Shown here: one piece after another, positions 1 to 5,977 of the stretch
Layout of the letters: each line of letters opens with the position of its first letter
How positions within the stretch are numbered: the stretch's first letter is position 1
Origin: M55B157 sp040265115
GTDB lineage: Bacteria; Actinomycetota; Actinomycetes; S36-B12
Direction of reading: 5' to 3'
Assembly (NCBI GenBank): GCA_040265115.1
Contig: JBDQGZ010000124.1
Coordinates: 1-5,977 of the forward strand
DNA: 5,977 bases
Program-made: the position numbers and the translations under genes
Notes under the pieces: model-generated
What the model was told of the DNA's origin: nothing
Seen by the model: only the letters and a program-made list of their open reading frames with translations
The model's database searches: none

Positions 1-2838
1 CCGAAGGGACTGATCGCCCTCCCCGTGCGCGAGCTGCTGCTCACGGACAAGATCCGTGAGAGGGCTCGAGCACTAGCCCAGGCCCATCCGGAACTCGCCG
101 ATCTCGCTGGCCGGATGGCCGAAGGGCATGTCGTCGATGGCATGGAGGCTCTCGCTCCGGCACTGGTCGACGAACTCGCGCTCCTCATTGATGTCCTGCC
201 CGCGGGTTCCGTCCTGCTTATCTGCGACCCCGAACGGGTGCGCGGGAGAGCGGAGGACCTCGTGGCGACCTCGGCGGAGTTCCTGGAAGCGTCCTGGCAT
301 TCCGCTGCGGCGGGTGCGGCGACACCGCTCGACCTGGCGGGATCGGCCTATCGCACCCTCGGTGACATCGACGCGGTGGCGATCGCGCGGGATGTCGGTC
401 GCTGGAGCACCGGACCCTTCGACTGGGGTGAAGGCTCGGTCACGGTCCCGGTCGAGGCGGTGCAGCCCTATCGCGGGGATATCGCGAAGGCGGTCTCGGA
501 CATTCGCGCCTGGCGGGATGGTGGGGCCGCGGTCGTCATCGTCGCGGAAGGTCATGGTTCGGCTGAACGGCTGGCGGACAGTCTGCGCGACGAGGGTCTG
601 CCCGCGCGTCAGGTGGAGTCCCTCGATGGCGCACCCGCCGAAGGCGACGTCCTCGTCACCACCGCACGATTGCGCGATGGAGTCGTGCTTCCCGGTGTCG
701 TCGTCATCACCGAGGGTGATCTCCTTGGAGAACGAACCCAGGTGCGGGATCTGGGTCGGATGCCCTCGCGTCGTCGACGCACGATCGATCCTCTGCAGCT
801 GAGCACCGGTGATTACATCGTCCATGAGAAGCACGGTGTGGGTCGCTATGTCGAGATGGTGCAGCGCACCGTCGCGGGTGCGACCCGGGAATACCTGGTC
901 GTGGAATACGCGTCATCGAAGCGCGGACAACCCGCGGATCGGCTGTACGTTCCAACCGACCAGCTCGATCAGGTCACCCGCTATGTCGGAGGGGAAGCGC
1001 CCAGCCTCCATCGACTCGGCGGAAGCGACTGGCAGAGAACGAAATCCCGGGCGCGACGCGCCGTGCGGGAGATCGCGGGGGAACTGATCCGGCTCTTCGC
1101 CGCTCGCACAGCGACGAAGGGTCGCGCCTTCGCCCCCGACACCCCTTGGCAGCACGAACTCGAAGACGCCTTCGCCTATGTCGAGACGCCCGACCAACTC
1201 GCCTGCATCGACGAGGTCAAGGCCGACATGGAGCGCGAGATCCCCATGGATCGCGTGATCTGCGGTGACGTCGGCTATGGCAAGACCGAGATCGCGGTCC
1301 GGGCGGCGTTCAAGGCGGTGCAGGACGGAACCCAGGTCGCGGTGCTCGTACCCACGACCCTGCTCGTCCAACAGCACCTCGCGACCTTCTCGAGTCGCTA
1401 CGCCCCGTTCCCGGTGACGGTCGCTGGGCTCTCGCGCTTCAACACCGATGCTGAGGCAAAGAAGGTCCTCGCTGGCCTCGCCGACGGCAGCGTCGACATC
1501 GTCATCGGAACCCATCGACTGCTCACCCCGAATGTGCGGTTCAAGGACCTTGGACTCCTCATCGTCGACGAGGAGCAGCGCTTCGGGGTTGAGCACAAGG
1601 AGCACATCAAGGCGCTGCGCACCTCTGTCGATGTCCTCACCATGTCGGCGACCCCCATTCCGCGCACGCTCGAGATGTCCCTGACGGGCATTCGTGAGAT
1701 GTCGACGATCCAGACCCCGCCCGAGGAGCGACTGCCGATCCTGACCTACGTCGGGCCATATGAGGACCGACAGGTTGCCGCTGCGATCCGCCGGGAACTC
1801 ATCCGCGATGGTCAGGTCTTCTTCGTGCACAACCGGGTTGATTCCATCGATCGTGCGGCAGCCAGGGTGCGCGATCTCGTGCCGGAGGCTCGCGTGGCGG
1901 TCGCGCACGGACAGATGAACGAACACGAACTCGAACGGATCGTGGTGGCATTCTGGGAGGGCGAGGTCGACGTCCTCGTCTGCACGACGATCGTGGAGAA
2001 CGGCATCGACATCGCGAACGCCAACACCCTCATCGTGGACCGAGCCGACACCCTCGGGCTGTCCCAACTGCACCAGTTGCGCGGCCGCGTTGGGCGCGGT
2101 CGCGAGCGCGGCTACGCCTACTTCTGCTATCCACCCGAGAAGCCGCTGAGCGAAACGGCCTACGAGCGACTGTCGACCATCGCGCAGCACAATGATCTCG
2201 GTGCGGGGATGCAGATCGCCATGAAAGACCTCGAGATCCGCGGGGCCGGCAACCTGCTGGGCGGGGAGCAGAGTGGCCATATTGCTGAGGTCGGCTTCGA
2301 TCTGTATGTCCGCATGGTGGGAGAGGCACTCGCCGCCCATCGCGGGGGTGGCGAGGGGGAACGCCTCGAGACTCGGGTCGAGCTTCCCGTCGACGCCCAC
2401 GTCCCCCATGACTACATCGCCGAGGAGCGGCTGCGGCTCGAGGCCTACCGCCGTCTCGCAGACGCCACGACCGAGGCCGAACTCACCGCGGTCGCCGAGG
2501 AGCTCCTCGACCGGTACGGCCCGCTTCCACCACCGGTCGAACGCTTGCTCGCCGTGGCCCGTTTCCGCATCCGAGCATCGGCGGCCGGGCTCGAGGAGAT
2601 CGTGCTCCAGGGCAACGCGGTTCGGATGCATCCGGTGGAGCTCGCCGAATCGGCGTCCATGCGCCTCACCCGGCTCTACCCGGGCACGACGGTGAAGCCG
2701 GCGGTCCGTACGATCCTCGTACCGCGTCCGAAGTCCGCGACGATGGGAGGTCCGCCCCCGGCGGACCTTGAACTGCTGGAGTGGGCGACGACCGTGGTGG
2801 ACACGATCAGCCCGGGGACGACAGCCGGGACGGCCTGA
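1..2838 (+). CDS. mfd: Transcription-repair coupling factor Mfd, 5'-truncated by the window edge
   Basis: Mfd is a cytoplasmic SF2 translocase that pushes stalled RNA polymerase off DNA and recruits UvrA for nucleotide excision repair. The frame is open from base 1, so the GTG at 25 is internal and not the true start; the stop is TGA 2836-2838. Visible in order: most of domain D1b (conserved GMEALAP and CDPERVR stretches), the D3 region ending in GDLLGER (about 712-735), the RNA-polymerase-interacting CarD/TRCF-type domain (IVHEKHGVGRY, about 815-850), helicase lobe 1 with Walker A GDVGYGKTE (1264-1290), Walker B DEEQRFG (1567-1587) and SATPIPRTL (1645-1671), lobe 2 with QLHQLRGRVGR (2065-2097), and the C-terminal TRCF domain (about 2370-2640). 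All motor motifs are intact. Compared with a full-length actinobacterial Mfd (about 1,200 aa), roughly 220-290 N-terminal residues are missing, including D1a and the UvrA-binding D2. Start and promoter lie outside the window. The identification is very secure. Confidence 0.98.
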   Translation, partial: PKGLIALPVRELLLTDKIRERARALAQAHPELADLAGRMAEGHVVDGMEALAPALVDELALLIDVLPAGSVLLICDPERVRGRAEDLVATSAEFLEASWHSAAAGAATPLDLAGSAYRTLGDIDAVAIARDVGRWSTGPFDWGEGSVTVPVEAVQPYRGDIAKAVSDIRAWRDGGAAVVIVAEGHGSAERLADSLRDEGLPARQVESLDGAPAEGDVLVTTARLRDGVVLPGVVVITEGDLLGERTQVRDLGRMPSRRRRTIDPLQLSTGDYIVHEKHGVGRYVEMVQRTVAGATREYLVVEYASSKRGQPADRLYVPTDQLDQVTRYVGGEAPSLHRLGGSDWQRTKSRARRAVREIAGELIRLFAARTATKGRAFAPDTPWQHELEDAFAYVETPDQLACIDEVKADMEREIPMDRVICGDVGYGKTEIAVRAAFKAVQDGTQVAVLVPTTLLVQQHLATFSSRYAPFPVTVAGLSRFNTDAEAKKVLAGLADGSVDIVIGTHRLLTPNVRFKDLGLLIVDEEQRFGVEHKEHIKALRTSVDVLTMSATPIPRTLEMSLTGIREMSTIQTPPEERLPILTYVGPYEDRQVAAAIRRELIRDGQVFFVHNRVDSIDRAAARVRDLVPEARVAVAHGQMNEHELERIVVAFWEGEVDVLVCTTIVENGIDIANANTLIVDRADTLGLSQLHQLRGRVGRGRERGYAYFCYPPEKPLSETAYERLSTIAQHNDLGAGMQIAMKDLEIRGAGNLLGGEQSGHIAEVGFDLYVRMVGEALAAHRGGGEGERLETRVELPVDAHVPHDYIAEERLRLEAYRRLADATTEAELTAVAEELLDRYGPLPPPVERLLAVARFRIRASAAGLEEIVLQGNAVRMHPVELAESASMRLTRLYPGTTVKPAVRTILVPRPKSATMGGPPPADLELLEWATTVVDTISPGTTAGTA

Positions 2839-2848
2839 GGCAACGACT

Positions 2849-2862
2849 GGGAGTAGCGCGTG
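2849..2862 (+). promoter_or_regulatory. Ribosome binding site fixing the GTG start of the lipoprotein gene
   Basis: GGGAG at 2849-2853 lies 6 nt before GTG 2860 but 12 nt before the in-frame ATG 2866. The spacing favours GTG. The choice shifts the protein by only two residues and does not affect the signal peptide. Confidence 0.6.
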
Positions 2863-3474
2863 AGCATGACCCGATCCACCCGAGTGCGTATGAGTGTCGG
2901 CCTGGCGCTCGCGGGGCTCACCCTCGCCGCCTGCGGTGGTGCCGTTGCTGCGGGGTCGGCCGCCGTGCTCGGCTCGGAGAGGATCCCGACCAGCGAGGTC
3001 GCCGCGCAACTCGCGGAGGTCAACACCGCCCGTGGGCTTCCGGCGGATACCCCGAACCAGGTCGTGACCACCGGCATCATCAACCGCCTCGTGATCACGA
3101 ACCTGGTGGAGCAGGCCGCCGATCGATTGGGTGTGACGGTGACCGATGGCGCTGTCGACGCCGATGTGCTCCAGCTCGAAGCGAACGCCGGCGGGCGCGA
3201 GGCCCTCGAGGATGCCCTGCTGCAAAGCGATATCCCGCCGTCGCAGTTGATATCCCAGGTCCGGGTGTCGCTGCTGGTGCGGGATATGGGCGTGGTCCTC
3301 GATCCCGGGGGCGATCCGCAGACGCAGAACTCCGCGGTGTTCGAGTATGTCGTGGCGCTGTCGGAGGAACTCGACGTCACGGTGTCCCCGCGCTTCGGCA
3401 CCTGGGATCCAGCCCAGCTTTCCCTGGGGCCGGTCCCCGACGATCTGTCGACCCCCGCCGCCCAGGCGGAGTGA
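2860..3474 (+). CDS. SurA N-terminal-like lipoprotein without a PPIase domain
   Basis: This 204-aa protein is probably exported and anchored to the outer face of the membrane. Residues 1-25 form a lipoprotein signal peptide: Arg-containing N-region (TRSTRVRM), hydrophobic core (VGLALAGLTL) and lipobox LAAC with the lipidated Cys25 (codon 2932-2934). From about residue 35 (VLGSERIPTSEV) to about 155 it reads as a helical SurA-N/trigger-factor-like chaperone module. Near the C terminus is SPRFGTWD (residues 176-183), a short motif I associate with actinobacterial members of this group. The length leaves no room for the parvulin prolyl-isomerase domain found in SurA or PrsA, so a catalytic folding role is not supported; peptide binding is the most that can be inferred. 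It starts 21 nt after mfd and ends 13 nt before mazG, consistent with co-transcription. Lipoprotein status is secure; the SurA-N assignment is by fold-like pattern and is moderate. I assign no gene name. Confidence 0.88.
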   Translation: MSMTRSTRVRMSVGLALAGLTLAACGGAVAAGSAAVLGSERIPTSEVAAQLAEVNTARGLPADTPNQVVTTGIINRLVITNLVEQAADRLGVTVTDGAVDADVLQLEANAGGREALEDALLQSDIPPSQLISQVRVSLLVRDMGVVLDPGGDPQTQNSAVFEYVVALSEELDVTVSPRFGTWDPAQLSLGPVPDDLSTPAAQAE

Positions 3475-3478
3475 GCGC

Positions 3479-3490
3479 GGAGCAACTGTG
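3479..3490 (+). promoter_or_regulatory. Ribosome binding site fixing the GTG start of mazG
   Basis: GGAG at 3479-3482 lies 5 nt before GTG 3488. The open frame extends up to 3347, but that part would overlap the lipoprotein gene by 128 nt and encodes an Arg/Ser/Pro-rich stretch unlike any MazG. The GTG at 3488 is therefore the likely start. Confidence 0.7.
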
Positions 3491-4171
3491 ACCGCCGGAC
3501 AGGCAGCGACCACCGGTGAGCACGTCACCGAACTCGTCGCGGTCATGGATCGCCTCCGTTCCCCGGGCGGTTGCCCCTGGGATGCCCGCCAGACCCACGC
3601 CAGCCTCGTGGAGTACCTCATCGAAGAGGCCTATGAGGTGGTTGAAGCGATCGAGGCCGAGGACTCAGAAGCCCTGCGGGAGGAACTCGGTGATCTGCTG
3701 CTGCAGGTGGTCTTCCACGCGCGCATCGCGCAGGAGGATCCCGGAGAAGGTTGGGACATCGACGCCGTGGCGGATGGCATCGTCGCGAAACTGATCCGGC
3801 GCCACCCCCATGTGTTCGCCGACGACACCGCGTCGACCCCGGAGCACGTGGAAGCCCGCTGGCATGAGTTGAAGGCCGCCGAGAAGGGTCGCGAGTCGGT
3901 GACGGAGGGGATTCCCGCCGCCCTACCCGCGCTGCTCTCGGCAGCGAAGTATCTGTCCCGCAGCGCCTCGCTCGATGTCGAGGTTCCTGCGCGCGAGGAT
4001 GCCTCTGCAGCTTTGGCCGGGATCGACGGGGAACTCGAACTCGGGGAGTTCCTGCTCGGCGTTGTTGCTGAGGCGCGCGCTCGTGGCTGGGATGCGGAGG
4101 GCGCGTTGCGAGCAGCTACTCGCGCGCATGCAGATCGGATTCGTGCGGTCGAACGGGGAGAACTGACATGA
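3488..4171 (+). CDS. mazG: Nucleoside triphosphate pyrophosphohydrolase MazG
   Basis: MazG hydrolyses NTPs and dNTPs to NMP and PPi in the cytoplasm. Family members clear non-canonical nucleotides and can lower (p)ppGpp. The 227-aa product has the family signature in order: RSPGGCPWD (residues 24-32), which precedes the catalytic helices; EEAYE (46-50), the EExxE metal-binding motif; EELGD (65-69), which supplies the remaining Mg-binding acidic residues; and RRHPHVF (104-110). The N-terminal MazG domain therefore looks active. The C-terminal part (about 160-225, ELGEFLLGVVAEARARGWDA) aligns by eye with the second MazG repeat of the E. coli enzyme, but the stretch carrying that repeat's EExxE is shortened and lacks it, so this half is probably structural. 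The protein is shorter than E. coli MazG (263 aa). The stop overlaps the next start as ATGA (4168-4171), implying translational coupling to the DUF885 gene. Its position between mfd and eno matches the conserved actinobacterial arrangement. Confidence 0.95.
   Translation: MTAGQAATTGEHVTELVAVMDRLRSPGGCPWDARQTHASLVEYLIEEAYEVVEAIEAEDSEALREELGDLLLQVVFHARIAQEDPGEGWDIDAVADGIVAKLIRRHPHVFADDTASTPEHVEARWHELKAAEKGRESVTEGIPAALPALLSAAKYLSRSASLDVEVPAREDASAALAGIDGELELGEFLLGVVAEARARGWDAEGALRAATRAHADRIRAVERGELT
4155..4171 (+). promoter_or_regulatory. Shine-Dalgarno plus ATGA stop/start overlap coupling mazG to the DUF885 gene
   Basis: GGGGAG at 4155-4160 lies 7 nt before ATG 4168, inside the end of mazG. 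The start ATG shares bases with the mazG stop TGA (4169-4171). This is the classic layout for terminating ribosomes to reinitiate, and it supports ATG 4168 as the true start. Confidence 0.75.
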
Positions 4172-5811
4172 ACGCCGCCACGGAGGAGTTCCGCTCCGCA
4201 GCAGCGGCTGCGATCGACGACCTGCTCGAGGCCAATCCTGTGTCGGCCACCTCGATGGGTGATCACCGCTTTGATGACCGCCTGCCCGATCGTACGCCAG
4301 GTGCCGTCGCCGATCTGGTGGTCCGACTCGACGATCACCTCACTCGACTCGATGCTGTCGACGACGTCGAACTTGACACTCGCGACCTGGTGGATCTCGA
4401 GATCCTGCGGGCCCGCATCACCGCGTTGCGCTTCGATCTTGCCGAAGTGCGACGCCAGGAATGGGATCCGATGACCTGGAATCCCGCGACGGCGCTCTAT
4501 CTCCTCACCGCACGCGACTTCGCGCCCGCAGCTGAACGCGTCCAATCGGCGGCTGCGCGGCTGGTGGATGTGCCGAGGTTCCTCGCCGACGCGCGGAGCA
4601 CCCTCGGCGAGATGAGCGGCGTCCACTGCGAGACGGCGATCGCGCAACTGCAGGGCTTCGCCGGTGTCGTCGAGCAGGTCATATCGCTCGCGGATTCCTG
4701 CGGCATGGACGTTATGGGCGTCGCTGAGCAGGCAAAGACCGCGGTCGATGAGCACATCACCTGGCTAGTTGAGCAGCAGCCGATGGCGCGGCGGGATCCA
4801 CGATTGGGTGTTCGGCTCTACAGCGCAGCCGTGTGGCACAACCTCGATGAGGAGGTCGCGCCGGGAGAGATCCTCGAGGCGGCGGAGCGCCATCTCGATG
4901 AGACCACGACGCGCATGCGCGAACTTGCTGCCGAGTTCATGGGGGAGAAGCCGGTCGCGGGGATTGTGCGACGGGCGCTGGATCGCATCGCGACCGAGTC
5001 ACCCGTGACCGATGCGACGATCCTTTCGCTCTCCGCCGATGCGCTGCAGCGCACCACCGAGTTCGTCCGATCCGCGGGAATCGTCAGCGTTCCCGACATG
5101 GAGACGCGCATCATCGAGATGCCCGAGATCCATCGGGGTATCGCTGTCGCCTACTGCGATGCACCCGGACCTCTGGAGACGGCCGATGTCGCGACGATGG
5201 TCGCAGTCGCACCGACCCCGGATGACTGGCCAGCAGAGCGCATCGAGTCGTTCTATCGCGAATACAACGGTGTGTTGCTGCACGACCTGATGATCCACGA
5301 GGCTATGCCCGGACATGTCCTGCAACTCGCGCATGCGCGCCAGGTCGACTCGATGACGCCGGTGCGTCGTTTCGGCTACAGCGGTGTCTTCGTCGAGGGT
5401 TGGGCGGTCTACGTTGAGGAGCGGATGTCGCTCGCGGGATACACACCCGATGATCGACCCGACGCCCACCTCAGGCTTGAACTCCAGCGGTTGAAGATGA
5501 GTGCTCGGATGGCGCTGAACGCGATCCTCGACGCGCGGGTCCATGGCGGTGACATCTCCGAGCCCGAGGCGCTGGAACTCCTCGATCGGCGTGGGTTCCA
5601 GGAGGAGGGTGAGGCGCGCGGCAAATGGCGACGCGCGTTGCTCACCGCAACACAACTACCGACCTACTTCGTCGGCTGGCGGGCGGTGCGGGGACTCGCC
5701 GATGACCTCCGGGTGGTGCACCCGGACTGGAGCGAACAGCAGGTGCATGACCTCATGCTGTCGAAGGGATCACCGGGGCCGCGCCACCTCAGGGCCCTGC
5801 TTGGCTTGTGA
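4168..5811 (+). CDS. DUF885 family protein, predicted zinc-dependent peptidase
   Basis: This 547-aa protein belongs to the DUF885 family, whose members resemble M32-like gluzincin metallopeptidases; the physiological substrate is unknown to me. The predicted metal site is HEAMPGH (residues 377-383; His377 and His383 as ligands, Glu378 as catalytic base), followed by EGWAVYVEE (410-418), where Glu410 would be the third ligand. Other family-like stretches are NPVSATSMGDHRFDDRLPD near the N terminus, EWDPMTWNPA around residue 97, and TYFVGW in the C-terminal part. The first 40 residues are acidic and alanine-rich with no hydrophobic segment, so there is no signal peptide and a cytoplasmic location is likely. 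The length is close to typical for the family and no frameshift or broken motif is seen. It is the fourth gene of the apparent mfd operon, coupled to mazG by a 4-nt overlap. That suggests matched expression, but a functional link to nucleotide hydrolysis is not shown. Family assignment is secure; peptidase activity is inferred. Confidence 0.92.
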   Translation: MNAATEEFRSAAAAAIDDLLEANPVSATSMGDHRFDDRLPDRTPGAVADLVVRLDDHLTRLDAVDDVELDTRDLVDLEILRARITALRFDLAEVRRQEWDPMTWNPATALYLLTARDFAPAAERVQSAAARLVDVPRFLADARSTLGEMSGVHCETAIAQLQGFAGVVEQVISLADSCGMDVMGVAEQAKTAVDEHITWLVEQQPMARRDPRLGVRLYSAAVWHNLDEEVAPGEILEAAERHLDETTTRMRELAAEFMGEKPVAGIVRRALDRIATESPVTDATILSLSADALQRTTEFVRSAGIVSVPDMETRIIEMPEIHRGIAVAYCDAPGPLETADVATMVAVAPTPDDWPAERIESFYREYNGVLLHDLMIHEAMPGHVLQLAHARQVDSMTPVRRFGYSGVFVEGWAVYVEERMSLAGYTPDDRPDAHLRLELQRLKMSARMALNAILDARVHGGDISEPEALELLDRRGFQEEGEARGKWRRALLTATQLPTYFVGWRAVRGLADDLRVVHPDWSEQQVHDLMLSKGSPGPRHLRALLGL

Positions 5812-5907
5812 GCCATGGCACGGCTCGGTTGGTGTGCGCTGCTGGGGCCGCCGCATCGGCGTTGTCGATGAAGTTCGATCCCGGGGGTGGCAGTGTTTCG
5901 CTCGCAC

Positions 5908-5920
5908 TAGGCTTGCCGCA
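5908..5920 (+). promoter_or_regulatory. Putative leaderless promoter of eno (-10 TAGGCT)
   Basis: TAGGCT at 5908-5913 fits the actinobacterial -10 pattern TANNNT and ends 6 nt before ATG 5920, which would place the transcription start on or next to the A of the start codon. No purine-rich Shine-Dalgarno lies in the 20 nt before the ATG, in contrast to the three upstream genes whose starts are visible. No convincing -35 box is found 16-19 nt upstream, which is common for this promoter class. The rest of the 108-nt intergenic region (5812-5919) holds only short, weak inverted repeats. Confidence 0.5.
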
Positions 5921-5977
5921 TGGCCAGCATCGACGACGTCCTCGCCCGCGAGATCCTCGATTCTCGCGGGCGAGGAC
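5920..5977 (+). CDS. eno: Enolase, first 19 codons (3'-truncated by the window edge)
   Basis: Enolase converts 2-phosphoglycerate to phosphoenolpyruvate in glycolysis. The 19 visible residues, MASIDDVLAREILDSRGRG, match the highly conserved enolase N terminus (M-x-I-x-x-V-x-A-R-E-I-L-D-S-R-G-N-P-T-V) through Gly17 (codon 5968-5970). The ATG at 5920 is in the expected place for the family. The last two codons read Arg-Gly where the family has almost invariant Asn-Pro; bases 5971-5977 complete a perfect inverted repeat and are probably not genuine (see the repeat entry). Position downstream of mazG agrees with actinobacterial synteny, where eno is usually followed by a FtsB/DivIC-like gene, which would lie beyond the window. 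The identification is good despite the short stretch. Confidence 0.9.
   Translation, partial: MASIDDVLAREILDSRGRG
5938..5977. repeat. Perfect 16-bp inverted repeat at the 3' end of the window, likely fold-back artefact
   Basis: The left arm gtcctcgcccgcgaga (5938-5953) is the exact reverse complement of the right arm (5962-5977), with an 8-nt loop (5954-5961). The inner 9 bp (5945-5953 with 5962-5970) are explained by the conserved enolase codons for ARE and DSRG. The outer 7 bp (5971-5977) replace the expected Asn-Pro codons and run to the last base. A snap-back 3' end primed on the 9-bp match and extended would give precisely this structure. Confidence 0.85.

Noticed and set aside
1..24. 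Possible second fold-back or junction at the left edge, prompted by the artefact at the right edge.
   Set aside because: Only a 4-bp inverted match is present near the edge, and the first codons read smoothly into the conserved Mfd stretch ending RELLLT.
3347..3487. Possible 47-residue N-terminal extension of MazG.
   Set aside because: It overlaps the lipoprotein gene, is Arg/Ser/Pro-rich without MazG similarity, and the GTG at 3488 has a well-spaced GGAG.
913..3621. A 902-codon open frame on the minus strand opposite mfd, the lipoprotein gene and the start of mazG.
   Set aside because: It is antisense to three well-supported genes, its translation is rich in Arg, Gly, Asp and His with no recognisable domain, and long antisense frames are expected opposite high-GC codon usage.
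3631..4755. A 374-codon minus-strand frame opposite mazG and the DUF885 gene.
   Set aside because: Same reasoning: low-complexity Ser/Arg/Ala-rich translation, no ribosome binding context recognised, and complete overlap with conserved genes.
5802..5826. Two overlapping, mutually exclusive small hairpins at the end of the DUF885 gene (5802-5815 and 5810-5826), considered as a terminator.
   Set aside because: Stems are only 5 bp and no T-run follows. That is too weak to call a terminator, although Rho-dependent or non-canonical termination here cannot be excluded.
3299..5887. The 13-mer tcgatcccggggg occurs at 3299-3311 and again at 5875-5887, considered as a shared regulatory site.
   Set aside because: One copy lies inside the lipoprotein coding region, there are only two copies, and GC-rich words of this length recur by chance at this composition.

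Overview
The window is about two-thirds G+C and carries five plus-strand genes in the order mfd (5' end missing), a small lipoprotein gene, mazG, a DUF885 metallopeptidase gene, and the first codons of eno (enolase). This neighbourhood (mfd / mazG / eno with a lipoprotein in between), the actinobacterial form of Mfd, GTG starts at two of the four visible start codons, and an apparently leaderless eno all point to a high-GC actinobacterium (Actinomycetota). I cannot place it more precisely. The odd length, a gene cut at each end and a fold-back at the 3' end suggest a whole short contig, possibly metagenomic.

Layout: 1-2838 is the C-terminal ~945 residues of the transcription-repair coupling factor. 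After 21 nt comes a 204-aa SurA-N-like lipoprotein (2860-3474). After 13 nt comes the MazG nucleotide pyrophosphohydrolase (3488-4171). Its stop overlaps the start of a 547-aa DUF885 zinc-peptidase-like protein (4168-5811) by four bases (ATGA). These four genes look like one co-directional transcription unit with Shine-Dalgarno-led starts. A 108-nt intergenic region (5812-5919) follows, with a -10-like TAGGCT placed so that eno (from 5920) would be transcribed without a leader.

Together the genes cover transcription-coupled DNA repair (Mfd), removal of non-canonical or excess NTPs (MazG), an envelope lipoprotein of chaperone-like fold, a probable cytoplasmic peptidase, and glycolysis. The first two share a genome-maintenance theme. 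The rest are neighbours by conserved synteny, without an obvious shared pathway. I see no mobile element, CRISPR array, RNA gene, toxin-antitoxin pair or new defence system: this is an ordinary housekeeping locus.

The item most worth checking is technical. The last 40 bases form a perfect 16-bp inverted repeat, and the enolase reading frame departs from the family consensus exactly where the second arm outgrows a natural 9-bp complementarity. The final seven bases are therefore probably a fold-back artefact, not genome sequence.
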